64,000 nt of DNA from Pseudobutyrivibrio ruminis (GCF_015057245.1 NZ_SVET01000004.1:124001-188000), one strand, 5' to 3'. Positions 15,303-24,097 are shown, numbered from the stretch's first letter. Translations and numbers: made by a program. Notes: generated by a model from the sequence alone, not told the origin.

Positions 15303-17807
15303 TTGAAGAAAAGATATATTGTTATTATCAATATTTTGATAGTAGGTTTGATTCTATGCATTATCGTGAAATATGCTAACGATAGGGCAGAAGAATCGAA
15401 TCTTTCTTCAATTGCGTCTTTTGAAAAAATGACAACTACTACAGAGCAAATCGTCGCCAATTACTTGGCTGACGAGCAGCATTTGTGCGATATTTGGGCC
15501 AACTACATCAACGGGTCAGCCGAGGCTGGGACTCCGATGACAGTTGATGAGGCTATTTCTTATATTCGAAAAGCGAAAATATCTCCTGAAATATCAGGAC
15601 ATCTAATATATATTGACGACGGTTCTATGGCGGGCATATCTACTACCGCCAGGTCTACAGATCCGTCCGATTACTCAGTGAATTATTCCCATATTAATAT
15701 TTTTGACAACTTTGAGGTAAGCAATGTAGAGGGGGCAGTAAACCTTACACGAGCATATACCAACCCTTTAAATGGCGTTCAGTCAATTGCCTTTTTAAAC
15801 AACATAAAGGTTCTGGATAACGAAACAGGTGATATGCGTGATGCAATTATCATTCGAGTGGTGCCTGTAAGCCGACTAGAACAGAAGCTGGTTTTTTTGA
15901 AGGGTGAATACGAGAACGTTGAAATATCAATTATAGATTGGGATGGGGATTATATGATTCATGGTAAATCCCTGAAAAATAGTAATTTCTTTGAGTATTT
16001 CAAGTCATATAATCCTTTGTCGGCCCAGGAATATAGCGATGTAGTGGATAAAATCCATTCAGATAGTGGTTCGATGCATATTTATAATTCAAAGAATGAG
16101 GATTGTGTGATTGCATACACTCCTCTAAGTAGTTTAGATTCCTGGTTTCTTGTTGCATATATTCCAGCAGATGAGCTGACGGTGAACAAATCAATCGATT
16201 GGCTAATACTTGGAATCGTTGTTGCTGGACTTTTGATTCTTCTGACTTTTAACCTGATAATCCTTCTGAATTTTAATCGCAAACTAACAGTAGCGGCTGA
16301 GGCCGCAAATCAGGCAAATGAAGCAAAATCATATTTCTTGTCCACCATGTCTCATGATATAAGGACTCCAATGAATGCCATAGTTGGTATGAATGAAATG
16401 ATTCTAAGAGATAGTCATGATGAAGAGATTCTAATGTATTCCGAAAATATCAGGGCTGCTGGCAACACTCTTCTTAGAATCATCAATGATATTTTGGATT
16501 TCTCTAAGATTGAAGCAGGGAAAATGGAAATCATTAATGTGGACTATAATTGCGCGTCACTCTTGAATGACATTGTAAATATGGTTCAGAGAAAGGCAGA
16601 TGAGAAGAATCTTACATTCAAGCTAGATGTGGATCCAAATATTCCAAGATGTCTGCATGGCGATGAGATAAGGATTAAACAGGTTATCACAAACATTCTT
16701 TCAAATGCTGTGAAATACACAAAGGAAGGCGGCGTTACTTTTTCTATTAAGAGCAGTAAATGTGAAGACAATCCTGATTATGTAATGCTTCACGTGAGTG
16801 TGGAGGATACTGGAATTGGAATAAAAAGTGAGGATTTGGGCAAATTATTTGCAGCCTTTGAGCGAATTGATGAAAAGAATAATCGCAACATAGAAGGAAC
16901 TGGCCTGGGAATGGCCATCGCCCAAAGATTTTTAAATATGATGGGAAGCTCAATTCAGGTAGAAAGTGAGTATGGTAGGGGCTCTGTTTTTTCATTTGAT
17001 TTAAAACAAAAGGTAGTGAAATGGGAACCACTAGGCGAGTTCGACGCTGCATACAAGAGTTTTCTTAAGGAAAGAGAGCAGTACAAAGTACAGTTTGTTG
17101 CACCAGATGCACGAATTCTGGTGGTTGATGACAACGAGATTAATCTAAAGGTATTTGTAAATCTTCTTAGAGAAACAAAAATCCAGATAGATACCGCGGA
17201 AAGCGGAGATGCTTGTTTGACTTTGTTTAAACGAAATTTCTATGATGTGATTTTCCTGGATCATATGATGCCTGATAAGGATGGCATTGAAACTATAAAG
17301 GAAATGAAAGAGTGCAATGACACGCCGAACGCTAAAACACCTGTCATTTGCCTTACCGCAAATGCGGTATCCGGAATGAGGGAAATGTATATAAATGCAG
17401 GTTTTGACGATTACCTAACAAAGCCAATTGATACAGGACGTCTTGAAAATATGCTTCTCACGTATCTATCTTCTGATTTGATTAAAAAGGTGGCTGATGA
17501 GCCTGAACAGAAGCATAAAATTCTTTTAGTGGACGAAGATATTCAATTTCTCCGCAGGATTATGGCACTGTTTTCAAATAAATATGAGGTGGCAGTGTCA
17601 AAATCCACGGAGCAGGCAGAAGCCTATTTAAAGTCCCATGAAGCGGAGCTGATTCTAATGGATGACAAGCTTTCGGAATTAACTGAATGGGACCAAGAAA
17701 GGATTATTCGAGACAATTTTAAGGAGAAGAGTGAAAGGGAAATCACTACTCAGGTAGATGAGTTCTTTGCAAAGATTACTGACACAGAAAGGAGAGAACA
17801 TGAATAA
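15303..17807 (+). CDS. Hybrid sensor histidine kinase with receiver domains
   Basis: An 834-residue membrane sensor. It has an N-terminal membrane segment (about 5-23), an extracytoplasmic sensor region (24-295) and a second membrane segment (about 300-323). The HisKA domain carries FLSTMSHDIRTPMNA (His351) and the HATPase has GTGLGMAIAQRFL. A true receiver domain (VDDNEINLKVF, FLDHMMP, CLTANAV, LTKPI) follows. A last, partial receiver-like domain (LLVDEDIQFL, LILMDDKL) seems degenerate. The start is TTG at 15303 after AGGGGGATGAGAG; the nearby ATG is out of frame. Its end overlaps the lipoprotein gene by 8 bases. A TATAAT lies at 15247-15252 and a 7-bp inverted repeat CCTGTAC/GTACAGG at 15256-15292. 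Confidence 0.9.
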   Translation: MKKRYIVIINILIVGLILCIIVKYANDRAEESNLSSIASFEKMTTTTEQIVANYLADEQHLCDIWANYINGSAEAGTPMTVDEAISYIRKAKISPEISGHLIYIDDGSMAGISTTARSTDPSDYSVNYSHINIFDNFEVSNVEGAVNLTRAYTNPLNGVQSIAFLNNIKVLDNETGDMRDAIIIRVVPVSRLEQKLVFLKGEYENVEISIIDWDGDYMIHGKSLKNSNFFEYFKSYNPLSAQEYSDVVDKIHSDSGSMHIYNSKNEDCVIAYTPLSSLDSWFLVAYIPADELTVNKSIDWLILGIVVAGLLILLTFNLIILLNFNRKLTVAAEAANQANEAKSYFLSTMSHDIRTPMNAIVGMNEMILRDSHDEEILMYSENIRAAGNTLLRIINDILDFSKIEAGKMEIINVDYNCASLLNDIVNMVQRKADEKNLTFKLDVDPNIPRCLHGDEIRIKQVITNILSNAVKYTKEGGVTFSIKSSKCEDNPDYVMLHVSVEDTGIGIKSEDLGKLFAAFERIDEKNNRNIEGTGLGMAIAQRFLNMMGSSIQVESEYGRGSVFSFDLKQKVVKWEPLGEFDAAYKSFLKEREQYKVQFVAPDARILVVDDNEINLKVFVNLLRETKIQIDTAESGDACLTLFKRNFYDVIFLDHMMPDKDGIETIKEMKECNDTPNAKTPVICLTANAVSGMREMYINAGFDDYLTKPIDTGRLENMLLTYLSSDLIKKVADEPEQKHKILLVDEDIQFLRRIMALFSNKYEVAVSKSTEQAEAYLKSHEAELILMDDKLSELTEWDQERIIRDNFKEKSEREITTQVDEFFAKITDTERREHE

Positions 17808-19161
17808 ACAAATTAAATCATTATTAGCTATGACTTTCATATCGCTCCTGACAATTACGTACGTAGGCTGCGGACAGACTCAAAATCAGAGCGAGAATCA
17901 AGATGAGACTCAAGTTGAGACTCAGGCTGAACAACAGGAAGAGTCAACAAATGAGTTCTCTCCCAAATACGCGGCAGATACAGAGTACAGGGTTTCAGTG
18001 GTGGGATCTTATTCAAACTTTGAATCCTTGGAGAGTACCATCGACAGATTTTACGAGCACTATCCAAATGGTGAGATAGAGTACACATATCTGGATGACT
18101 ACAGAAATACAATTGGCCCTGCACTTGCCGGACAGGAGCCACCAGATATCTACGTGGTGCAGCCATGGATGTACGGGGATGAGCAATTTGCACCACTGTT
18201 TGATGGGGCAGAGATTTTGTCTGACCCGGAGCTTGAAATCAATTTAGACTGTATTCGTCCTAGCATTAAATGGGAGATGGATGATGGAGAAATCCTCACA
18301 TTACCTGTATTTGCCACATCCTATGGAATGCTTGTAAATATGGACATTTTTGAAAAGGAAGACCTTGAGGTTCCGACCACATTTGAGGAATTGAAGGATG
18401 TATGTGGAAAGCTTAAAGAAGCTGGCTATGAATCACCTCTTATGGGAGCAAACACAACAACTACGCCAGGTATCGGCTATGCATTTAGCTATCCTATGTT
18501 TGCCAAGACTGTAAAGGATGATAGAAGTATCGAGGAGGGCCTTAATAATTTGGAACCATCAGCAGGTGAGGCAATGAGGCCATCTTTAGAGCGATTACAA
18601 GAGCTTGTAGACTCAGGATGTATAGATGTAGCTAAATGTTCAGCGGAAATCGAAGATGACTACAATTCAGTAATCTTGAGATTTTTCGAAGGAGATGTTC
18701 CAATGATGCTTTGCTCAGGCGATGTTGTCTCTGGAACAAAAAAGAGAGAAGGACAGTCCGAAGCTTTTTCGTCTAACCCTTTCAACTATGATTTTTACGT
18801 AGCACCTTCTGGAGATGAAGGTGGATACTATATGGATTCAGTTTCAATATTATTCTGTGTTAATAAAAACAGTGCAAACCTGGACATGACAAATGAGTTT
18901 ATCAGATTCCTTACTAGCGAAGAAGAACTTGGTTTGATGGCAGCAGAAAAACGACTCATCACTCCAACCAAGGATTATTCCCTTGATGAAGTGTACGCTT
19001 CACTATCAGATTTTCCAGAGGAACGAACTGTAAACTTTAGAGATACAGAAATCCTAGACACAGCAGTAAAGCAATATAGAGCAGCAGCCTACGCAATTGT
19101 AAATGGAGAAATGACAGTGGATGAAGCCGTTGAAAACTATGGTTCAATACCGACGGAGTAG
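17800..19161 (+). CDS. Extracellular solute-binding lipoprotein
   Basis: A 453-residue secreted lipoprotein. The signal peptide runs to the lipobox TYVGC at about residues 17-21, followed by a Gln/Glu-rich linker and an SBP family 1 fold (KYAADTEYRVSVVGSYSNFE, then IYVVQPWMYGDEQF, LTLPVFATSYGMLVN). Such proteins bind sugars for ABC importers, but no permease genes are nearby. The ATG at 17800, after GGAGAGAAC, overlaps the end of the hybrid kinase gene, so the two are coupled. The protein may serve as a ligand-binding partner of the kinase. Confidence 0.88.
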   Translation: MNKQIKSLLAMTFISLLTITYVGCGQTQNQSENQDETQVETQAEQQEESTNEFSPKYAADTEYRVSVVGSYSNFESLESTIDRFYEHYPNGEIEYTYLDDYRNTIGPALAGQEPPDIYVVQPWMYGDEQFAPLFDGAEILSDPELEINLDCIRPSIKWEMDDGEILTLPVFATSYGMLVNMDIFEKEDLEVPTTFEELKDVCGKLKEAGYESPLMGANTTTTPGIGYAFSYPMFAKTVKDDRSIEEGLNNLEPSAGEAMRPSLERLQELVDSGCIDVAKCSAEIEDDYNSVILRFFEGDVPMMLCSGDVVSGTKKREGQSEAFSSNPFNYDFYVAPSGDEGGYYMDSVSILFCVNKNSANLDMTNEFIRFLTSEEELGLMAAEKRLITPTKDYSLDEVYASLSDFPEERTVNFRDTEILDTAVKQYRAAAYAIVNGEMTVDEAVENYGSIPTE

Positions 19162-19163
19162 GC

Positions 19164-19745
19164 CTATAAGCTACTAAGAATTTGCAGTGCAAGCTCTTTT
19201 GCTTCATCGAAATCTAGATTAGAAACAAGCTTATCCAAGTCTTTGATTTGGGTTGAAAGAGCTTCATCACATTTATAGGAAAGAAGCTGTTTTGCAGCAT
19301 CTTCGGCGCTTCCTAAATCAAAGTCGTTCACAGCAGTGATGAGCATATTTAGAATATTTGACAGGGCTTCTTTATCAAAACTTTTTTGAGGCACAAGGCT
19401 ATTTAACGCAAATGGCTCAAGATAAGTTTTGAGTCCTTTAAATGCATCTAAAACACCTGGTGTAAGGGCCTTGATTTGCTCCACGTTATTGTCCTTGCCG
19501 AGTTTTTCCAAAGTAAAGAAATCCTCGCCAAGCTTCATGGCACCAATCATGCGGCAGGTAGTTTTTAGGGAATGTACCTCGACCGTATAGTTTGCGATAT
19601 TACCTGATGCAAGGTTGGATTCTACTGAAGCGACCTTGTCATCCATTAATTTGTATACATCACTGAGAAGCTCTATAAAGAGTTCCTCTGAACCAGCGTT
19701 TTTGATAGCTTTTTCTACATCAATACCAGGTATATTAATATTCAT
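19164..19745 (-). CDS. Hpt (histidine phosphotransfer) domain protein
   Basis: A 193-residue protein with an N-terminal Hpt helical bundle. The phospho-accepting motif is VHSLKTTCRMIGA with His58, followed by LGEDFFTLEKLGK. The C-terminal 80 residues are helical without a recognised domain. The frame continues upstream, but GGAGGAGTACG precedes the ATG at 19745. It is convergent with the lipoprotein gene (2 bp apart) and divergent from an HD-GYP regulator. It is a likely relay between the hybrid kinase and that regulator. Confidence 0.85.
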   Translation of the reverse strand: MNINIPGIDVEKAIKNAGSEELFIELLSDVYKLMDDKVASVESNLASGNIANYTVEVHSLKTTCRMIGAMKLGEDFFTLEKLGKDNNVEQIKALTPGVLDAFKGLKTYLEPFALNSLVPQKSFDKEALSNILNMLITAVNDFDLGSAEDAAKQLLSYKCDEALSTQIKDLDKLVSNLDFDEAKELALQILSSL

Positions 19746-19830
19746 AAATCGTACTCCTCCATAAGTAGAGTATACCACTATCAAAATGCGGTATAAACCA
19801 GCAGGAGGATTACATTGGGGAGGCAAAAAA

Positions 19831-20832
19831 ATGATTCCACAGATTGTAGTTGTAGACGATGATCCTATTATTTTAAAAAAGGCTTGGAATACTCTTACAA
19901 GCTCTGGGCTCAAAGCAGTAGTTTTGAAATCCGGAAAGGCCCTTTTGGATTACACTAAGGATAATCAGGCGGCGGACCTTATCCTTATGGATATTAGTAT
20001 GCCTGAGATGGATGGCTTTGAAGTTATTAAGGAGCTTAAAAAGTGTGAAGCTGGCTGGAGGGATACGCCTGTGATTTTCCTTACAGGCAACGAAGATGAG
20101 GACACAGAGACAAAGGGGCTGTCACTTGGTGCAATGGATTTTATCAGAAAACCATTTGTGGCAAGTGTACTTGTGCTTAGGGTGAAGCATGCTGTGGAGC
20201 TTATCCGACTCCAACGAAATCTTGAGGGCATGGTGGAAGAGAAAACAAGGGAGAACGAGAATCTTTTTCTTCACGTAGTAGAGAGCCTTGCAGATGCCAT
20301 CGACGCAAAAGACAATTACACAAAAGGCCATTCAGGACGAGTAGCGATTTTTTCAAAAGAGATAGCTAGAAGATATGGTTATGATGAGAAGCATCAGGAG
20401 CAAATTTTTATGATGGGGCTTCTTCATGATGTTGGAAAAATAGGAGTTCCTGATGAAGTTATAAATAAGCCGGGAAGACTTACAGACGAAGAGTTTGCCA
20501 AAATTAAGAAGCATCCAGGTATTGGTGGCAAGATTCTGGGCAATATCAAGGAAATGCCTGAGCTTGCAGCAGGCGCTAAATGGCATCATGAAAGATACGA
20601 TGGAAAAGGTTATCCAGAGGGGCTCTCAGGTGAGGACATCCCGGAGGAAGCCAGAATCATTGCTGTGGCAGATGCCTATGACGCCATGACAAGCACCAGA
20701 AGCTATAGGGGAGCTCTGCCTGTTGAAGTGGTCCGCGGAGAGATAGAAAAAGGCAAAGGCTCCCAGTTTGACCCTAAGTTTGCAGATATTATGATTGAAA
20801 TGATTGATGAAGGTGCGTTCCCATATGTATAA
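19831..20832 (+). CDS. Response regulator with HD-GYP domain
   Basis: A 333-residue protein. The receiver domain (VVVDDDPIILKKAW, LILMDISMPEMDGFEV, FLTGN, IRKPF) occupies residues 1-125. A short coiled linker leads to an HD-GYP domain (HSGRVAIFSKEIARRYG, GLLHDVGKIGVP, then HHERYDGKGYPEGLSG). HD-GYP proteins hydrolyse cyclic di-GMP, and all the usual catalytic motifs are present. The start at ATG 19831 follows TGGGGAGGC. It probably receives phosphate through the divergent Hpt protein. Confidence 0.92.
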   Translation: MIPQIVVVDDDPIILKKAWNTLTSSGLKAVVLKSGKALLDYTKDNQAADLILMDISMPEMDGFEVIKELKKCEAGWRDTPVIFLTGNEDEDTETKGLSLGAMDFIRKPFVASVLVLRVKHAVELIRLQRNLEGMVEEKTRENENLFLHVVESLADAIDAKDNYTKGHSGRVAIFSKEIARRYGYDEKHQEQIFMMGLLHDVGKIGVPDEVINKPGRLTDEEFAKIKKHPGIGGKILGNIKEMPELAAGAKWHHERYDGKGYPEGLSGEDIPEEARIIAVADAYDAMTSTRSYRGALPVEVVRGEIEKGKGSQFDPKFADIMIEMIDEGAFPYV

Positions 20833-20883
20833 GCGAATTAGGCTTGTATAGGGCAGTTGATACGGGAATATAGGAGCTAGTTG

Positions 20884-20912
20884 TTGACAAATCTGAATTC
20901 TGACGTTATATT
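20884..20912 (+). promoter_or_regulatory. Strong sigma-A promoter ahead of hairpin array C
   Basis: TTGACA at 20884-20889 and TATATT at 20907-20912 are 17 bases apart. The element matches that at 9447-9475 in boxes, spacing and the CGTTATATTAT ending, whereas the bases between the promoter and the array do not match. Confidence 0.75.
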
Positions 20913-21001
20913 ATACAAATATCTTTTTCATTAACTTTTATTTATAACATTTTAAAGAGTCTTATTTTATTTTCAGAGAAAAAATCCCAATTTTACGAAA
21001 A

Positions 21002-21230
21002 TACTACGGTTCAAATTAGTATTTCTATTTTTCGACCGTAGTAATAAAGAGCAGTAGTAGTGATTATGAGTTTTACCTACGGCTATTATTGCGTTTATGT
21101 GATTACAACCGTAGTGTCGGTTGGTGTCCTACGGTTAAGATTTGCAAGTTCAAATAATAGCCGTAGGTATTTTGTGGATTTGATGAAATCGCTACGGGTG
21201 AGATTACAAAAAAACTAATCTCAACCGTAG
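21002..21230 (+). repeat. Hairpin array C, core word CTACGGTT
   Basis: Three structural units occur in order. A 9-bp perfect stem joins 21002-21010 to 21035-21043. In the nested composite, a 16-bp perfect outer stem (21075-21090 with 21153-21168) encloses an 8-bp perfect inner stem in reversed orientation (21107-21114 with 21129-21136). A 15-bp stem with one mismatch joins 21192-21206 to 21216-21230. The array ends 41 bases before the nuclease-like gene. Array D at 23270-23499 repeats the same order and core with changed stem bases that still pair. Confidence 0.85.
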
Positions 21231-21271
21231 GAAAATCGAAAATCTAATATTTTTTATAGGAAATAGAGTAT

Positions 21272-22072
21272 ATGAAAGATTGTAAAGAATTATTAATAGA
21301 AAAACAGACGGCAATAAATGAGTTGTTGCAGAAATCTCAAAAGAATTTAGTCAAGTATAGGGGGCTGCCTAATAAGAGAATTAGGTCATCCACAAGCAAT
21401 AATTGCGTTCAGTATTATTTCGTTGATCCTGAAACAGGTGAAAGTAAATATGCGAAGAACGATGAATATACACTGGTAAAGAAAATAATACAGCGTGACT
21501 ACGAGGTGGCAGTAAATAGTAAGCTTAAGAAAATGGAAAAGGAAATAGAAAAGACTATTAAAGGATGTGACTTTGAAGATATTCATTCTATTTATAATAA
21601 GCTTCCATTGAGCAAGCGAAATATAGTTGTTCCAATTGTAGAAACAGATGAAATGTATATAGAACGCTGGAAGCTGGAACACGCCGGAAATCAAAACACA
21701 TTTTTTGAGGATGGTAAAATCCAAACAAATAATGGCGAAAGAGTTAGATCAAAGTCAGAAAAGATAATAGCTGATTTGTTTGAAAAATATAACGTGCCTT
21801 ACGTATACGAACCGTATTTAGAGCTTTCTATCGGACATATTGTATACCCGGATTTTGCAGTTCTTAATGTAAGAGAGAGAAAGACTATTTATTGGGAGCA
21901 CTTAGGGCTAATTGACAACGAAGATTATGCCAAAAAGAACATGCTAAAAATCTATGATTACAGCAGAAGTGGCTATCACTTAGGGGATAATTTGATTTTG
22001 TCTATGGAAACATTTGATACTCCGCTTAATAGTAAGGATGTTATACACAATATAGTGAATTATTGCATTTAA
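21272..22072 (+). CDS. PD-(D/E)XK-like nuclease, paralogue 2
   Basis: A 266-residue paralogue of the 9935-10732 protein, collinear along its whole length. It shares QYYFVD...KYA, the Asp-Tyr-Glu segment QRDYEVAVN, and RSKSEKIIAD (Glu163), YEPYLEL (Glu180), YPDF (Asp194) and RKTIYWEHLG (Glu209). As in the first protein, the Lys of (D/E)XK is not in its usual place. The N-terminal half differs more than the C-terminal half, as expected if it recognises a different target. It has only a weak Shine-Dalgarno (ATAGGAAATAGAG). It follows array C, and a promoter for the next gene starts right after its stop, so the array and gene form a self-contained unit. A second array with the same core lies 1.2 kb downstream. 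Confidence 0.8.
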   Translation: MKDCKELLIEKQTAINELLQKSQKNLVKYRGLPNKRIRSSTSNNCVQYYFVDPETGESKYAKNDEYTLVKKIIQRDYEVAVNSKLKKMEKEIEKTIKGCDFEDIHSIYNKLPLSKRNIVVPIVETDEMYIERWKLEHAGNQNTFFEDGKIQTNNGERVRSKSEKIIADLFEKYNVPYVYEPYLELSIGHIVYPDFAVLNVRERKTIYWEHLGLIDNEDYAKKNMLKIYDYSRSGYHLGDNLILSMETFDTPLNSKDVIHNIVNYCI

Positions 22073-22078
22073 CAAGTG

Positions 22079-22107
22079 TTGACTTGATAAACAACAAATG
22101 CCATAAT
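22079..22107 (+). promoter_or_regulatory. Promoter of the DUF523 gene
   Basis: TTGACT at 22079-22084 and CATAAT at 22102-22107 are 17 bases apart. The stretch ACAAATGCCATAATG closely matches ACAAAATGCCATAATG at 23555-23570 before the acetyltransferase gene, so the two promoters may be related. Confidence 0.6.
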
Positions 22108-22137
22108 GCGCCTAGAAATTAAGAGGAGAATACTTAA

Positions 22138-22554
22138 ATGGTCATAGGCGTTAGTGCATGTTTATTAGGTGAGAATTGCAAATATAACGGGGGCAATAAT
22201 TATAGTGAAAAGACCCTTGAATATGTAAAGGGGCATGAGGTTGTACCTGTTTGTCCTGAAGTTTTAGGAGGGCTTCCTACACCAAGGGAATCAGCAGAAA
22301 TAGTTGATGGTGTTGTAAAGCACAAGGATGGTAGTTCTGTAGATGCAGAATTTCGAACTGGTGCAATGAAGGCTTTGCAAATACTAATAGATAAAAAAGC
22401 AGAGCTTGTGATACTACAATCAAGAAGTCCATCTTGTGGTGTTAATACTATTTATGATGGTACTTTTTCAGGAAATCTAATTCCAGGAAATGGTGTGTTT
22501 GTTGAGCTTCTCAAGCAAAATGGAATAAAAGTAGTAGATGTGGCAGACTTATAG
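22138..22554 (+). CDS. DUF523 family protein
   Basis: A 138-residue protein of the DUF523 family (2-thiouracil desulfurase-like annotation in some databases). It begins VIGVSACLLGENCKYNGGNN and has the CPEVLGGLPTPRESAEI block. It also keeps LQSRSPSCGVNTIYDGTFSG with conserved cysteines that suggest an iron-sulfur or metal site. The biological role is uncertain. It has an AGAGGAGAA site and is followed 14 bases later by the isochorismatase-family gene, with which it is probably co-transcribed. Confidence 0.88.
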   Translation: MVIGVSACLLGENCKYNGGNNYSEKTLEYVKGHEVVPVCPEVLGGLPTPRESAEIVDGVVKHKDGSSVDAEFRTGAMKALQILIDKKAELVILQSRSPSCGVNTIYDGTFSGNLIPGNGVFVELLKQNGIKVVDVADL

Positions 22555-22568
22555 AAACGGGGGCAATA

Positions 22569-23096
22569 ATGGTTTTACTGGTTATTGATGTACAAAAAGG
22601 AATTACAGACGAGAGATTATACAATTATCAGGAGTTTATAGAAAATACATCAAGGTTGATTCAGACAGCACGAAAGAATGATATAGAGGTCATTTATGTA
22701 CAGCATGACGATGGCCCAGGTTCAGGTTTCTCTGCAGGTGATGAGGACTATGAAATTGCAGACCAGGTTGCGCCAATAGGCAATGAGAGGATTTTTACCA
22801 AGACAGTGAATAGCTGCTTTGGAAATCCAGATTTTGTATCTTATCTTCAGCAGACAGGCACAAAGGAACTTATGATAGTAGGTCTCCAGACAAATTTCTG
22901 CATAGATGCCACAGTAAAATCTGCTTTTGATAGAGGCTACCAGGTTATTGTTCCAGCCGGATGCAATTCTACATTTGATAATAACTACATGAATGCTGAG
23001 ACTACATACAGATATTACAATGAGATGATGTGGCCTGAGAGGTTTGCAGACTGTGTAGCTATCCAAGAAGCAGAGCGACTGTTGAGGGCAAATTGA
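22569..23096 (+). CDS. Isochorismatase-family cysteine hydrolase
   Basis: A 175-residue hydrolase. It has the catalytic Asp in VIDVQKGI (near residue 7), the Lys in FTKTVNSCF and the nucleophile Cys in GLQTNFCIDATVKSAFDRG, which is the Asp-Lys-Cys triad of the family. Substrates range from nicotinamide to N-carbamoyl compounds, and nothing here decides between them. The leader CGGGGGC is modest. It lies between DUF523 and hairpin array D. Confidence 0.9.
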   Translation: MVLLVIDVQKGITDERLYNYQEFIENTSRLIQTARKNDIEVIYVQHDDGPGSGFSAGDEDYEIADQVAPIGNERIFTKTVNSCFGNPDFVSYLQQTGTKELMIVGLQTNFCIDATVKSAFDRGYQVIVPAGCNSTFDNNYMNAETTYRYYNEMMWPERFADCVAIQEAERLLRAN

Positions 23097-23269
23097 GTCT
23101 AAGCATGATGTATAGTTAGAGTATCTATTGTTCTAAAGATGTGCGAGTGAGAATAGTTATCATTATTGAAGTTATATAGTTATAAATAGTGAATCCGACT
23201 TGCTATTTTATAACGAATCAGATTATCTAAACTATATTTGGACTTAAAAATTCAATTATTTTCAAAATC

Positions 23270-23499
23270 CTACGGTTGAAAATGTAATTTCGAATTCTCG
23301 TCCGTAGATATATTACAAAAGATCATTGAAAACAAGCTTTACCTACGGCTAATTTGTGAGATTTTTAAACCCAACCGTAGTAGCACAAGTGGACCTACGG
23401 CTAGATTTTAGATTTTCAAAAATTAGCCGTAGGTTTTTTGGTGTTTAAAAGATAATCCTACGGTTGAAAAATCAGAAAAGAAATCCCAACCGTAGGATT
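23270..23499 (+). repeat. Hairpin array D, core word CTACGGTT, without its own nuclease gene
   Basis: It has the same order as array C. A first hairpin spans 23270-23307 (CTACGG/CCGTAG). In the nested composite, a 15-bp perfect outer stem (23341-23355 with 23420-23434) encloses an inner reversed stem (23375-23380 with 23395-23400). A final 13-bp perfect stem joins 23454-23466 to 23487-23499. Compared with array C the outer stem differs on both arms, yet both arms remain complementary. A weak promoter-like pair (TTGCTA at 23200-23205, TTATCT at 23223-23228, 17 bases apart) lies upstream. The rest of 23097-23269 shows nothing clear. Confidence 0.8.
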
Positions 23500-23540
23500 T
23501 TGAAAATAGAATCAAAATAACAGGATATGAAGACTAATTC

Positions 23541-23580
23541 TTGCTAGAATAGACACAAAATGCCATAATGTGTCTAGCAA
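23541..23580 (+). promoter_or_regulatory. Promoter with overlapping inverted repeat before the acetyltransferase gene
   Basis: TTGCTA (23541-23546) and CATAAT (23564-23569) are 17 bases apart. TTGCTAG at 23541-23547 is inverted as CTAGCAA at 23574-23580, with AGACACA and TGTGTCT inside it. The inverted repeat straddles both promoter boxes and could be an operator. Confidence 0.45.
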
Positions 23581-23595
23581 GAAAGGGAGGCCAAC

Positions 23596-24078
23596 ATGCG
23601 AGTAATCGAAAAAGCTACAGCAAAAGACAAAGACGAAATTTTAAAACTCTATAAATCCCAGCTTGGTAGGGAATATTGCCCTTGGAATGAATACTATCCT
23701 ACAATGGAAGAGATAGATTTTGATTTATCCAGGGATGCTTTGCTTGTAATGAGAGAAGAGGGCAAGATAATTGCTGCTATTTCAATAGATGACGATGATT
23801 CTGTTAACAATTTAGAGTGTTGGACAGATGAATTACAGCCAGGTGGAGAGCTTTCAAGGCTTGCGGTTAGCCCTGATTGCCAAGGTAGAGGCTTAGCTAA
23901 AGAAATGATTGAAAAAGGCTTGGAAGAGCTTAAAAATAGAAGTTACAAAAGCCTTCATTTCTTAGTTAATAGACATAACATGAAAGCACTTAAATGTTAT
24001 TCGGCATTCCCATTTAATAAGGTGGGTGAATGTGAGTTGTATGAGCAGCCAATGCTATGCTACGAGATGGAATTATAA
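23596..24078 (+). CDS. GNAT-family N-acetyltransferase
   Basis: A 160-residue protein with the GNAT acetyl-CoA motif LAVSPDCQGRGLAKEMIEKGLEEL at about residues 96-119 and a C-terminal LHFLVNRHNMKALKCYSAFPF strand-helix. The substrate is unknown. The start follows AAGGGAGGCCAAC. It lies 20 bases before an aldose-epimerase-type gene and may be co-transcribed with it. Confidence 0.9.
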   Translation: MRVIEKATAKDKDEILKLYKSQLGREYCPWNEYYPTMEEIDFDLSRDALLVMREEGKIIAAISIDDDDSVNNLECWTDELQPGGELSRLAVSPDCQGRGLAKEMIEKGLEELKNRSYKSLHFLVNRHNMKALKCYSAFPFNKVGECELYEQPMLCYEMEL

Positions 24079-24097
24079 TTTGGAAGGATAATATACT

